Notes: generated from the letters alone by a model not told the origin. A stretch of 64,000 bases of DNA from Runella rosea (GCF_003325355.1 NZ_CP030850.1:4030001-4094000), one strand, 5' to 3'; positions 17,200-28,353 are shown, numbered from the stretch's first letter. Numbers and translations are program-made.

Positions 17200-17439
17200 T
17201 TATGAAATGGATTCGGCTAGTACCAGAACTTTGTTATTCAGTACTTCAACTACGCCGCCATCTACCGTGAAGGTTTCCTTGTGCGCTCCTTCTACTACGA
17301 TAGCGCCTTGTCCGAGGGTACTTACAAGGGCAGCGTGGTTATTTAACACCTGAAACTGTCCTTCTGTACCCGGAAAAGTAACCGCAGAGACTTCGCCAGA
17401 GAAGATTTTTTTATCGGGAGTGATGATTTCTAAATTCAT
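17200..17439 (-). CDS. atpC: ATP synthase F1 epsilon subunit (short form)
   Basis: 79 aa. It contains the N-terminal beta-sandwich of the epsilon subunit only: MNLEIITPDKKIFSGEVSAV, then VTFPGTEGQFQVLNNHAALV and FTVDGGVVEVLNNKVLVLAES. The C-terminal helical hairpin that inhibits ATP hydrolysis in longer (130-140 aa) epsilon subunits is absent. This short form is known from several Bacteroidota. It sits 16 nt after atpD, in the same transcript. The alpha, gamma, delta and Fo genes are not in this window. Confidence 0.92.
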   Translation of the reverse strand: MNLEIITPDKKIFSGEVSAVTFPGTEGQFQVLNNHAALVSTLGQGAIVVEGAHKETFTVDGGVVEVLNNKVLVLAESIS

Positions 17440-17455
17440 ATCGGAAACGATTTAA

Positions 17456-19326
<1,871 letters not shown>

Positions 19327-20400
19327 TTGAAACTCGCACTCCAGTCAGTAGGTATCTTTCTTATCATTATCACCTTCTTACCTTTAGTACGAAGTGACTA
19401 CTGGACGTTTCGGATATTTGAGTTTCCGAGGGCTCAAAAACTGGTCGTTACACTACTCCTGCTACTTGTTTACCCTTTTGTCTCTTTTCTTGATTCTCTG
19501 TCTGATTGGCTCTTGATGACTGTACTGGGCGGAGTTTTGCTGCATTTGGTGTGGCAGGTTTATCCTTTTACGCCTTTGGCAAAGAAGCAATTACTCAAAA
19601 CCCGAATTACCAATCCCGACCGAGCCATCAGTGTTATGATGTGGAACGTTTACCAGTATAACCGTTCATTTCAGCCTTTTCTGAAATTGTTTGCTCAGGT
19701 AGATGCCGATATTGTGCTGCTTTCCGAAACCGACCAATGGTGGCAACAAAAACTAATTCTCCTTGAAAAAGATTACCCGTATCGGGTGCATGTTCCGCTT
19801 GAAAACACCTACGGTATGCTGCTGTATTCCAAGTTACCTCTTTTGGAGGAACAGGTAAAATATTTGGTAGAAGACGGTGTCCCGTCCATTCATACGGACG
19901 TGCAATTGCGCTCGGGCGAAAAAATCCGTCTGTTTTGTATTCATCCCACCCCTCCAGTGCCGCAAGAAAACCCCCGTTCTACTGAGCGCGACAAAGAATT
20001 GCTGTTGATTGCCGACCAAGCCCGCAGCAGTCAAATACCGGTGCTTGTCTGCGGCGACCTTAATGATGTGGCCTGGAGTTATACAACGGCATTATTCCAG
20101 AAAATGAGCGGGTTGCTGGATCCCCGCCGTGGCCGGGGTTTCTTCAATACCTTTCACGCCAAAATCCCCTTTTTGCGATTTCCCCTTGACCATGTATTTT
20201 GCTCCACGGAATTTACGCTCATCAAAATGTCACGCCTCAAAAACAGCGGATCGGATCATTTTCCCATGTATATAAAATTGCAGTATACACCCCGCGCTGC
20301 CGAGATTCATGAAGCGCCCCAACCCACCGCCGAAGAAGTTGAAACCGCACAGGAAAAAATAAACAAAGAAACTCGGGAAGAGGGCCCTGGTACTGAGTAG
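19327..20400 (+). CDS. Endonuclease/exonuclease/phosphatase family protein, membrane-anchored
   Basis: 357 aa. The start appears to be TTG at 19327: an in-frame stop lies at 19294 and no ATG lies between them, while the next Met is after the membrane segments. Residues 1-80 contain two or three hydrophobic helices. The EEP domain follows: VMMWNVYQYN (metal-binding Asn), DADIVLLSETD (metal-binding Glu), LVCGDLND (catalytic Asp/Asn) and GSDHFP (catalytic Asp-His). The tail is acidic and Pro-rich. The substrate could be a nucleic acid or a phospholipid. The gene ends exactly where the convergent histidine kinase gene ends, with no spacer. Confidence 0.82.
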   Translation: MKLALQSVGIFLIIITFLPLVRSDYWTFRIFEFPRAQKLVVTLLLLLVYPFVSFLDSLSDWLLMTVLGGVLLHLVWQVYPFTPLAKKQLLKTRITNPDRAISVMMWNVYQYNRSFQPFLKLFAQVDADIVLLSETDQWWQQKLILLEKDYPYRVHVPLENTYGMLLYSKLPLLEEQVKYLVEDGVPSIHTDVQLRSGEKIRLFCIHPTPPVPQENPRSTERDKELLLIADQARSSQIPVLVCGDLNDVAWSYTTALFQKMSGLLDPRRGRGFFNTFHAKIPFLRFPLDHVFCSTEFTLIKMSRLKNSGSDHFPMYIKLQYTPRAAEIHEAPQPTAEEVETAQEKINKETREEGPGTE

Positions 20401-21588
20401 CTATTGTTTCAGAACAATTCTGAAGGTCGTTCCTTTGCCTACTTCCGAATTTTTGACAAACAATTTTCCTCCGTGATATTCTTCAATAATCCGCTTGGCC
20501 AGCGTCAAGCCCAAGCCCCAACCGCGTTTTTTGGTGCTGATGCCAGGTTTGAATACTTTTTGCCAGTTTCCACGGGAAATCCCTTTCCCAGTATCGCTGA
20601 TATCAATCGCTATTTCTTGTTTATTCAACACAAAAATTCTGACTTTAAGCGCTCCTACGCCCGTCATAGCATCGACGGCGTTTTTACAGATATTTTCAAT
20701 CACCCATTCAAACAGGTTCCGGTTGATGTTCATTTGACGCTCTTCGGGCAGGTCATTCACAAACGTTACCTTCACTTTGGTTGAAATTCGTCGTTTGAGA
20801 TAATCTAAGAAGGAGGAAACTACCTCTGATACATTTTCGTGTTTCATGGCGGGCGTTGAACCGATGCTTGAAAAACGTGTGGTGATCATTTCCAAGCGCT
20901 TTACGTCTTTCTCAATCTCTCCCGTATATTCATCGGGATAACGCTCCGGATCCGTTCTAAAAAACTCCACCCATCCCATCAAAGATGCAATAGGGGTTCC
21001 TAGTTGGTGTGCCGTTTCTTTTGCCAGTCCTACCCATACTCGATTTTGTTCCGCAGCACGCGAAGCACTGAAAACCAAATACGCCAAAAAACCCAAGACC
21101 AGTAAACTTAATAACTGAACATAAGGATAGTACCTCATTTGTACCAGTAACGAAGAATCACTGAAGTATATATACTGCTTGGTACCAGCTACATCCACTT
21201 CAATCGGAGGATGTTCATCTTTCATTTCTTCGAAGGCTTCAATGAGTAACTTTTGCTTTTCCGAAGGGTCGTGCGCTGGTAAATCTAAATTAGTGCCGTC
21301 GATGGGTAAATTGTCATCTCCCACCAAAATAGTGGGTATTCGGCTTTGAAAAATATTGTCTTTTACTACTTCAAATAAGAAAGTATAATCTTCTGTTGTA
21401 GAATGATTGGCCGAGTACTCAATCAATTGGGCGTATAGTGTCAACTGTCTTTTTTCGCGGGCATCTACGTTTTCAACAATATTGTAGGTATAGATAATAG
21501 AAGCGATGCCAATCAAAGCCAGATTGATTCCGATAAAAATTTGATAAAGATTCTTTTGACTGTAAATGTCGATTGCCGGTAGCTTCAT
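20401..21588 (-). CDS. Sensor histidine kinase
   Basis: 395 aa from the ATG at 21588; the frame is open slightly further but only from a TTG. A first membrane helix (about 15-35) and a second (about 157-175) bracket a periplasmic sensor of about 120 residues with no known fold visible. The H-box is KETAHQLGTPIASLMGW with the phosphorylated His at 194. The ATPase part has the N-box (FEWVIENICKNAVDAM), G1 (ISDTGKGI) and G2 (GWGLGLTLAKRIIEEYHGG). No response regulator is adjacent, so it is an orphan in this window. Confidence 0.9.
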   Translation of the reverse strand: MKLPAIDIYSQKNLYQIFIGINLALIGIASIIYTYNIVENVDAREKRQLTLYAQLIEYSANHSTTEDYTFLFEVVKDNIFQSRIPTILVGDDNLPIDGTNLDLPAHDPSEKQKLLIEAFEEMKDEHPPIEVDVAGTKQYIYFSDSSLLVQMRYYPYVQLLSLLVLGFLAYLVFSASRAAEQNRVWVGLAKETAHQLGTPIASLMGWVEFFRTDPERYPDEYTGEIEKDVKRLEMITTRFSSIGSTPAMKHENVSEVVSSFLDYLKRRISTKVKVTFVNDLPEERQMNINRNLFEWVIENICKNAVDAMTGVGALKVRIFVLNKQEIAIDISDTGKGISRGNWQKVFKPGISTKKRGWGLGLTLAKRIIEEYHGGKLFVKNSEVGKGTTFRIVLKQ

Positions 21589-21947
21589 AGCATTGATAAC
21601 ACACAAAGGTTTTTATAAAAATACATTGAAAATGACGGGAATACCCTTGATCGTCTTATTTAATTTAGAATGAGTATAAATTACATCACCTATTTTAAAC
21701 CACGCATCTAATTTTTAGGAGAATGCGTACGTACAATCAAACGACGGCTTAAAATTAAAAGTACAGACATTCTTTTGATTAATCAAAGCTTGGTGATGCG
21801 CCACCTCGGTTTCTAAAATATGACTTTAATCATATTATAAACTTCCAAAGGTCATCTTACGCATTACCAACTAATCAGATATTGCCAAGGAATTACGGTT
21901 AATAATTTATAATCTTTCTAAATTACTAAGTAGGCGCATTTTAATTC
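21589..21947. other. Divergent intergenic region upstream of hemA
   Basis: About 360 bp, strongly AT-rich, between the histidine kinase and hemA genes. Apart from the hemA promoter at its right end I see no hairpin, repeat or RNA gene. The kinase promoter should lie here, but no exact TAnnTTTG match stood out. Confidence 0.35.
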
Positions 21948-21975
21948 TTTGAAATAGGTTTTTGAAATAACTTTG
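21948..21975 (+). promoter_or_regulatory. hemA promoter
   Basis: TTTG (21948-21951) and TAACTTTG (21968-21975) are separated by 16 nt, slightly short of the usual 19. The -7 element matches TAnnTTTG fully. The hemA ATG lies 25 nt downstream, giving a short leader. Confidence 0.6.
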
Positions 21976-21999
21976 TAGACTTTTTGTTAGGCAAGTGAC

Positions 22000-23271
22000 A
22001 TGGAATCATTACAGTTTAGAAGTATAGGCATTTCGTACAAAACCGCTCCCCTCGAAATCCGGGAGCAAATTGCATTAAACGAAGACGAAGCGAAAGCTTT
22101 GATGTTGAAAGTGCAGGAATTTTTTGGTGGTTCTGACATCTTGGTGGTTTCAACCTGTAACCGCACGGAAATCTATTACAACGCTCCTCAGGATTTCAAC
22201 GTAGCCATTGCCAAGTTACTTCTGATTGAAAAAGGCTTAATCAATACCGAAGCCTATCTTCCCTATTTCACTTTTTACGCTTCTCAAGATGCCGCAGCAC
22301 GTCATTTATTTGAAGTAGCTACTGGCTTGCACTCGCAGGTAGTGGGTGACATGCAGATTCCCAATCAAGTCAAACACGCCTATCAGTGGTCAGTTGATTT
22401 GGGCATGGCGGGACCGTTTTTGCACCGATTATTGCACACCATCTTCTTCGCCAACAAGCGCGTTGCGCAAGAAACGTCTTTCCGCGATGGTGCTGCTTCG
22501 ACTTCTTATGTTGCGGTAGAATTGATTGAACACGTTACTACTTTAAAAGAAAACCCTTCAATTTTGGTAGTAGGTGTAGGTGAAATTGGAACGGATGTGT
22601 GCCGCAATTTGAAAGAAAAGAAATATACCAATATAAAAGTTATCAACCGTACCCGCGCCAAAGCGGAACAACTCGCCCTCGAACTCGGATTTGAAGTAGG
22701 AGATTTTGAAAATGTAGAAGAAGAAATCCGTAAAGCAGACGTGGTCATCTCTTCGATTCAGCGCGACGAACCCTTTATTACCAAAGAACTTCTCCGTAAA
22801 CAATCCCTCTACTCATTCAAATACCTGATTGACTTATCGGTACCGCGCAGCGTAGCGATGGATGCCGAACAGGTTCCTGGGGTGATTGTATACAACATTG
22901 ATAATATTCAGCAACGTGCCAACGAAGCACTCAGCCGCCGTTTGGCTTCTATCCCACAGGTCGAGTCCATCATTACGCAAGCCTTGGATGAGTTTGGAGA
23001 TTGGTCGAAAGAAATGGTTGTTTCTCCAACAATCCAAAAGCTAAAAAATGCGTTGGAGCAAATTCGTCAGGAAGAATTGGCTCGGTATATGAAGTCCATG
23101 AACGAAGATGAAGCCGCAAAAGTGGATAAAATCACGTCGAGCATGATGCAAAAAATCCTCAAGCTGCCGGTTCTTCAGCTCAAAGCTGCCTGTAAGCGCG
23201 GAGAAGCCGAAACGCTAATCGACGTGCTCAATGATTTGTTTAATCTGGAACAACAGCCAGAACGCAAATAA
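22000..23271 (+). CDS. hemA: Glutamyl-tRNA reductase
   Basis: Reduces glutamyl-tRNA with NADPH to glutamate-1-semialdehyde, the first committed step of tetrapyrrole synthesis. The catalytic Cys is C53 in STCNRTEIYY. GEIGTDVCRNLKEKKY marks the NADPH-binding Rossmann domain, and the C-terminal dimerisation helix follows (LKNALEQIRQEELARYM). Length (423 aa) is normal. No other heme gene is next to it, although hemW lies 20 kb away. The stop codon is part of the stem of a hairpin shared with the convergent peptidase gene. Confidence 0.96.
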   Translation: MESLQFRSIGISYKTAPLEIREQIALNEDEAKALMLKVQEFFGGSDILVVSTCNRTEIYYNAPQDFNVAIAKLLLIEKGLINTEAYLPYFTFYASQDAAARHLFEVATGLHSQVVGDMQIPNQVKHAYQWSVDLGMAGPFLHRLLHTIFFANKRVAQETSFRDGAASTSYVAVELIEHVTTLKENPSILVVGVGEIGTDVCRNLKEKKYTNIKVINRTRAKAEQLALELGFEVGDFENVEEEIRKADVVISSIQRDEPFITKELLRKQSLYSFKYLIDLSVPRSVAMDAEQVPGVIVYNIDNIQQRANEALSRRLASIPQVESIITQALDEFGDWSKEMVVSPTIQKLKNALEQIRQEELARYMKSMNEDEAAKVDKITSSMMQKILKLPVLQLKAACKRGEAETLIDVLNDLFNLEQQPERK

Positions 23272-23288
23272 GCTAGCGCTGCTTATTT
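23266..23288. terminator. Bidirectional hairpin containing both stop codons
   Basis: AAATAAGC (23266-23273) pairs perfectly with GCTTATTT (23281-23288) around a 7-nt loop. The left arm contains the hemA stop (TAA, 23269-23271) and the right arm contains the stop of the convergent peptidase gene (TAA on the minus strand, 23285-23283). Both genes end in AAA TAA. With only 8 bp and short T-tracts it may be a weak terminator. Confidence 0.55.
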
Positions 23289-24413
23289 TACCTTTCCGTA
23301 CTTTTTCATAATTTCTACCACTTTCTGCACAGGAAGGGCCTCTACGGTATGTTCTTGGTGGCCTTTTGTCGTTTTTGCCATCAATAATGAATTAAGAATG
23401 GCTTCTTCCGTTGCTTCAATCACAGCCAAAAATAAAGGCGACGTATCGTCATTGCGAAGTAATTTCTGCTCTTCAAATTTTGACTTGGAATCATGCGGAA
23501 TGGTGTAAGCCGTCGAAAAGGCAATGACATAATCACCGCTTCCGTTGGCCATAATGCCGCCCGTTTTACCCAACCCAATTAAGGCTCGTTTTGCCAAACG
23601 TTTCAGATTTCGGGCGTCCAAAGGCGCATCGGTGGCTACCACAATCATGCAAGAGCCATCGCCAGATTTATCAAGGGTTTCTTTGAAAGAGTACTTACCA
23701 AGTTCTACACCTACTGGTGCGCCAGCCACTTCTAATACCCCGCCAAAATTAGTCTGAACCAACACGCCTACCGTGTATCCGCCCAACACTGCTGGCAGTT
23801 TTCGGGAAGAAGTACCGATGCCGCCTTTCCATCCAAAACACACGGTGCCCGTGCCCGCCCCTACGGCGCCTTCTTCCACGCTGCCCGAGGACGCCGTTTG
23901 CAAAGCCTTTATCACATCCGACTGTTTTACGTGTCGGCCTCTAATATCATTTAAATAACTGTCGTTAGTTTCTCCCACAATCGGATTGACCGAACGCACA
24001 TTTTCGTTCCCTTTTTGGGTTAATGTCCAATCGACCAGCGCGGCGGCGGCCGTCGAAACGTTTAAGGTGTTGGTCAAGACGATGGGAGTTTCAATGTTAC
24101 CCAATTCAGCTACTTGGCTATAGCCAGCGAGTTTTCCGAATCCGTTTCCTAATTCAATGGCAGCGGGGATTTTTTGTTGGAAAACATTACCATCGTGTGG
24201 TAAAATAACCGTTGCTCCCGTACGTATACTATCTCCCGCATTCAGTGTAGTTTGGCCAACTTTCACCCCCATCACATCCGTAATGGCATTTAGTTTACCC
24301 GTTGGCAGTATTCCTATTTTTACCCCAAGCTCACGCAGGCGTTTGTTTTGGGCAAAAGTAACATGGTGGATTCCAACGACCAATCCTATCAATAGTACAC
24401 AATGACGGCTCAT
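23283..24413 (-). CDS. DmpA-type P1 family peptidase (L-aminopeptidase/D-esterase), secreted
   Basis: 376 aa with an N-terminal signal peptide (MSRHCVLLIGLVVGIHHVTF, then AQ). The family signs are ITDVMGVKVGQTTL near the start, GAGTGTVCFGWKGGIGTSSR, GGYTVGVLVQTNFGG, and GDGSCMIVVATDAPL. In DmpA the precursor cuts itself before a Ser in a Gly-Ser pair, and that Ser becomes the nucleophile; the Gly-Ser in GDGSCM is the likely site here. The enzyme should be a periplasmic aminopeptidase or beta-peptidase. It stands alone and has a palindrome upstream. Confidence 0.88.
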   Translation of the reverse strand: MSRHCVLLIGLVVGIHHVTFAQNKRLRELGVKIGILPTGKLNAITDVMGVKVGQTTLNAGDSIRTGATVILPHDGNVFQQKIPAAIELGNGFGKLAGYSQVAELGNIETPIVLTNTLNVSTAAAALVDWTLTQKGNENVRSVNPIVGETNDSYLNDIRGRHVKQSDVIKALQTASSGSVEEGAVGAGTGTVCFGWKGGIGTSSRKLPAVLGGYTVGVLVQTNFGGVLEVAGAPVGVELGKYSFKETLDKSGDGSCMIVVATDAPLDARNLKRLAKRALIGLGKTGGIMANGSGDYVIAFSTAYTIPHDSKSKFEEQKLLRNDDTSPLFLAVIEATEEAILNSLLMAKTTKGHQEHTVEALPVQKVVEIMKKYGKVK

Positions 24414-24431
24414 TTTGAGAGATATTTTTCG

Positions 24432-24454
24432 TTAACAAAGGTCTTCTTTGTTAA
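24432..24454. promoter_or_regulatory. 9-bp inverted repeat upstream of the DmpA-type peptidase gene
   Basis: TTAACAAAG (24432-24440) and CTTTGTTAA (24446-24454) form a perfect inverted repeat with a 5-nt centre, 18 nt upstream of the peptidase ATG. The position in the 5' region suggests an operator or a leader hairpin. The divergent gene at 24650 lies 196 bp away. Confidence 0.5.
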
Positions 24455-24649
24455 ATATCGAGTATTTAGAGTACGATGCAAACGAAGAATGAATGATTTT
24501 AAAAGATTCTTAAAATTATACAATTAAACGTCATCATTTTCAATCTTTTAAGTAGATTAGTGTAGAAATAAAGCAATTTTTTAATGAGACGTAAAATCAA
24601 AGCCGTAATTTTACGTTTTATTAAATCAGATGAGAATTTAGCTGTTATT

Positions 24650-26230
24650 ATGAAATATTCGGTTCATTTCCTTGTCCTGCTGTTTCTTTTCTCCCATACA
24701 TTACTCCGAGCGCAGGACAATCGTTCCAGTTTCCAAATCGAAATTCCTACCGAGCCCAATTGGAATTGGGTGTCGGAAGGAAGTCGTTTAGAATTTACAT
24801 TAAAAACATCAGGAGGCAAAGGCGACTCGGTGACTTTTGTCATCATGCAAGGGTTGATTGAAGGAATGTCCTTTGATTCAACGGGCCGTTTTGCGTGGGT
24901 TCCATCCTACGACTTGGCCGACCGCACCAATACGCAAAAAAACATTCAGGTCATTTTTGAGGCACGAAACAATCAAAACGAAACCACTACTCGTTCAGTA
25001 GAACTGAAGGTATTTCACGTCAATCGCCCACCACGGGTCGAAGATTTAAAGCCTTTTTACGTACAAAACCGTACGCAGAATGTTTATAAAATAGACGCTA
25101 ATGCGCTCAAAGACGATGACATCGACCCTTTAGTCATCATCCCCGTCACAGAGACCTTGCCCGAAGGCGCTAAGCTTAGTTCGGCAGGAGAACTTACGTG
25201 GCAACCTTCACTGACGCAGTTTAATAACCTGAAATCAAACCCGATTTTTATTGATTTTTTTGTGGAAGACCAGCCTGCCAAAGCGCGGGCCAAAGGACGT
25301 CTTAAAATTGAGGCAACGCAAATGGATTTGCCACCGAGCATTATTCAGATTCCTAAAGGAGAATATTTTAAGTCCAAAGAAAACGCGACTGTCAATCTTA
25401 AGTTTTTCCTGTCTGACCCCAACGGCGATGATGATATTGCCACGTTTGACTTAGTGACCGACAATCCAGAAGTCCCAGCAAGTACGCTGGTACGAAATAC
25501 GCCCAATCAATACGAATTTATTTGGACGCCTAATTATGATTTCGTTAAAGACCCCTACGATTCTTTATCCTTCCACATCACTTTTTTCGTGATTGACAAA
25601 GAGCAAAATCGCGATGAACGCAAAATCAGATTTACGATTCTCAATGCCGTCAATGAAGCCGAAAAAGATCGTCAGCTCTATGAAATGTATCGGGTATCGT
25701 TGGTAGAAGCTTGGAATCTCGTTACGCAACTAAGCGAGAAAGAGCAAGAACTCAAAAGATCGTACTTAAAAGCTAAAAAAGGGAAAAAGAACCGATCGAT
25801 GGTCAATGCAGGCTTGGGCGCAACGACGGGTCTTTCTCCAGCCATCATAAAAACGCCACAAACTAAATCCATTGTATCGGCCGTGGGTGGTACAACGATT
25901 GTCACCATCGGCGCCTTAGAAGCGGCCGAAGTCATTGGAAAACCGCTACGCGATTTGTTGGACCGATACAATTATGTGTTGGAAAAGAAAATTGAGATTC
26001 AAAATAAAGGCGACGTTTTTGCCCGTGAATATGCCCTCAAAGCAGCGCGCCGTCAGCCAGATTATGCCAAAAAACGGGATGAATTTAAAGCAGCACTTTC
26101 CATCAAAGGGCTAGTAACGCTCGATTTGGATGCTGGTTGGGAAAACAAAAAAGAAGCCACCGATAAGGCCATTGGCCGCGCATTCAAGGATTTTACACCG
26201 TTGGAATCACAGAATCGCGCCCGTCAATAA
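24650..26230 (+). CDS. Secreted protein with Ig/cadherin-like repeats
   Basis: 526 aa from the ATG at 24650, which opens a signal peptide (MKYSVHFLVLLFLFSHTLLR, then AQ). Residues 30-330 contain about three repeats of the putative-Ig (cadherin-like) type, each with a pattern like LPEGAKLSSAGELTWQPSL or MSFDSTGRFAWVPSYDLAD. The C-terminal 170 residues are different: a helical, Lys-rich stretch (LSEKEQELKRSYLKAKKGK), a Gly/Ala-rich hydrophobic segment, and another helix. No T9SS C-terminal domain is seen. The function is unknown; a periplasmic or surface structural role is likely. A strong terminator follows. Confidence 0.7.
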   Translation: MKYSVHFLVLLFLFSHTLLRAQDNRSSFQIEIPTEPNWNWVSEGSRLEFTLKTSGGKGDSVTFVIMQGLIEGMSFDSTGRFAWVPSYDLADRTNTQKNIQVIFEARNNQNETTTRSVELKVFHVNRPPRVEDLKPFYVQNRTQNVYKIDANALKDDDIDPLVIIPVTETLPEGAKLSSAGELTWQPSLTQFNNLKSNPIFIDFFVEDQPAKARAKGRLKIEATQMDLPPSIIQIPKGEYFKSKENATVNLKFFLSDPNGDDDIATFDLVTDNPEVPASTLVRNTPNQYEFIWTPNYDFVKDPYDSLSFHITFFVIDKEQNRDERKIRFTILNAVNEAEKDRQLYEMYRVSLVEAWNLVTQLSEKEQELKRSYLKAKKGKKNRSMVNAGLGATTGLSPAIIKTPQTKSIVSAVGGTTIVTIGALEAAEVIGKPLRDLLDRYNYVLEKKIEIQNKGDVFAREYALKAARRQPDYAKKRDEFKAALSIKGLVTLDLDAGWENKKEATDKAIGRAFKDFTPLESQNRARQ

Positions 26231-26248
26231 GTGTACTAACCTTCTAAC

Positions 26249-26286
26249 AAAAAACGACCGCCAAGAAAGCTTGGCGGTCGTTTTTT
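26249..26286. terminator. Strong bidirectional terminator
   Basis: AAAAAACGACCGCCAAG (26249-26265) pairs perfectly over 17 bp with its complement (26270-26286) around an AAAG loop, with A-runs and T-runs at the ends. It serves the convergent genes on both sides. Confidence 0.9.
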
Positions 26287-26334
26287 GTTGCTCAATTGTC
26301 AAGTAGTAAAATCCACTGGCAAGCATCCTATTTT

Positions 26335-28353
26335 TTATTTGGTCACTTTCAACTTGCCTTGCATCAAGGTATGGTGTCCAGGAAACGTACACAGAAAAGT
26401 GTAGTCGCCAGGTTCGTTGGGAGCAGTAAAATAAATGGCTTCACTTGTTTCGGGCTGCAAAATATTGGTATGAAACAACACGTTTGCTGACTTAGGAACG
26501 TACTGTAAATCAGACCCTTTCAAACCTAACTTAATGGCGGCTTCGCCGATTGGATTAGCCGTTCCAGGTTTTACAATGACGCAATTGTGAAGCATATCAT
26601 CATTGTTGTTGAATACCCATTTTATCCGGCTTCCCGCTTTTACCTGTACCTGAGTTATGTCAAACTTTAATCCAGGCACTGTACCAAGGGTTATTACTTG
26701 ATCAGGACCATTTGTCCAGTCTGCGGGTTGTTCAACGTTTCTTTTTGCCGTACTTGGCCCTTTTGGCACAGCGCTGGTCGCGGCAGGCATGGTATGCCCG
26801 CTGTGGGCTGTCATGGAATTATCGGCTGGCTTTGATACACTTACCGTCCATTGAGACGCGGGAATTTTTTCACCTTCCGCAATTTCATTCAGTGTATAGT
26901 AACCTACGTTATGTAACAAAGGCAAACCCGCCGCCGACCGAATTCCTTCGGCTTTGATTTCGTGGATATAGCCTAGTTTCAAGCTGTCCAACACAATTCT
27001 GGCTTTCAGGCCATTGTCCGACACAGCAATGTGGCGTATTACGCGCTCAGAAGCATTGATGATGGGGCTTCCGTAGTTGTGGTGATACTTGTAGGTAAAC
27101 GAATTGAACTGGTACGACGCTGGATCCTGCGCCGTTTTTTTATCAACCGGCAACGTAAATTCCACTTCAAAACCATCAGGCTTCGAGATAACTTTTTTCA
27201 TTTCAAAAGGCATTTGCCCAGTCCACACCAACCGTTGGATACCAAACGGATCTTTGCCAGTAGCCGACCAACCACGGCTGGTTTGCCCTACAAACATCGA
27301 ACCATCCAATCCCCAAACCATCCTTAAAATCCCCGACTGAAATCCTTCCCGAAAAGGAAAACAGATCCCCTGCCAACGGCCTTTTACTTTCTCAAGCATT
27401 ACTCGCATGATTTTACTGTGGCCTTGGTCTCCTACAAACAATTGCCCTTCAAAAGGCCCAAAGGCCCCTTTTGTCATATCTTCTTTAATATCTGACGTTG
27501 AAATTCCCATCAGCGTGTGCGGAAACCAAACCGCAGGAGCTTTCAGTCCAGGCACCCGTTTGGCAACATCATATAAAGGCTCGCCTGTGTCAGGGATGTC
27601 TTTCATGGTCAATTTTACGGGTGATTCAGGGTCCTGACTCCAAACAAGTCCTTCGGGATTACCCGCAAAATCTCCTGTTTCTAAGTGCGTCATGCGGCCA
27701 GACCCCACCCAGTCGCCTTGGTTTTCGGTATAAAACATATCGCCATTTTGCAGAGCAATGTAGCCCGCTGGCGAGCGTAAGCCTGTAGCAATGGGTTTCA
27801 TGTTGGCTTTGTCGTCAAATTTCAACAACCAGCCGCGCCATTTTGCCAAACTCGCTCCGTGCCCAATCCAGTCCAAATTGAGCGTAACCAGCAAATCACC
27901 GTTGGGGGCCAATACTGGACCATACGAATATTCGTGGTAATTGCCCGACAACGGCCATTTGTAAAATGACTCATAGACATCGGCAACCCCGTCTCCATCT
28001 GAATCCACCAAATGCGTAATTTCTCCCCGCTGCGAAAGCAAAAAGGAACCATCTGGACGGTACAGGAGGCCCAATGGCTCGTGTAAACCGTGCGCAAAAC
28101 GCTTGTAAGTAGGTTGTCCAGACCCTTTAAGGTATGGATTGTTAATCATCCAGACTTCTCCGCGACGGGTAGAGGCAGCCAAGCGCCCATCGGGCAATAC
28201 TGACAATCCTCCAACTTCCAATTGGACGTTTTCGGGAATGGGAAGCGTGACAATTCGATAATAATCTTCTTCCGTCATGGGACGGTTTTGCGCCTGACCC
28301 ACGAGTACCGAAGCAAACGACAGAATGAATGAATATAAAACGATTTTTTTCAT
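26335..28353 (-). CDS. Beta-propeller protein with C-terminal blue-copper domain
   Basis: 672 aa. The ATG at 28353 opens a signal peptide (MKKIVLYSFILSFASVLVG, then QAQ). About residues 35-380 resemble a glucose/sorbosone dehydrogenase-type six-bladed propeller (GLSVLPDGRLAASTRRGEVW, GLLYRPDGSFLLSQRGEITH), including an EF-like calcium loop DSDGDGVADVYE. A linker of about 170 residues follows. The last 115 residues are a plastocyanin/azurin-type domain with copper ligands His (DMLHNC), Cys (FLCTFPGHH), His (GHH) and Met (TLMQG). It is probably a periplasmic redox protein that passes electrons between the propeller's substrate and copper. No PQQ synthesis genes are nearby. Confidence 0.8.
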   Translation of the reverse strand: MKKIVLYSFILSFASVLVGQAQNRPMTEEDYYRIVTLPIPENVQLEVGGLSVLPDGRLAASTRRGEVWMINNPYLKGSGQPTYKRFAHGLHEPLGLLYRPDGSFLLSQRGEITHLVDSDGDGVADVYESFYKWPLSGNYHEYSYGPVLAPNGDLLVTLNLDWIGHGASLAKWRGWLLKFDDKANMKPIATGLRSPAGYIALQNGDMFYTENQGDWVGSGRMTHLETGDFAGNPEGLVWSQDPESPVKLTMKDIPDTGEPLYDVAKRVPGLKAPAVWFPHTLMGISTSDIKEDMTKGAFGPFEGQLFVGDQGHSKIMRVMLEKVKGRWQGICFPFREGFQSGILRMVWGLDGSMFVGQTSRGWSATGKDPFGIQRLVWTGQMPFEMKKVISKPDGFEVEFTLPVDKKTAQDPASYQFNSFTYKYHHNYGSPIINASERVIRHIAVSDNGLKARIVLDSLKLGYIHEIKAEGIRSAAGLPLLHNVGYYTLNEIAEGEKIPASQWTVSVSKPADNSMTAHSGHTMPAATSAVPKGPSTAKRNVEQPADWTNGPDQVITLGTVPGLKFDITQVQVKAGSRIKWVFNNNDDMLHNCVIVKPGTANPIGEAAIKLGLKGSDLQYVPKSANVLFHTNILQPETSEAIYFTAPNEPGDYTFLCTFPGHHTLMQGKLKVTK

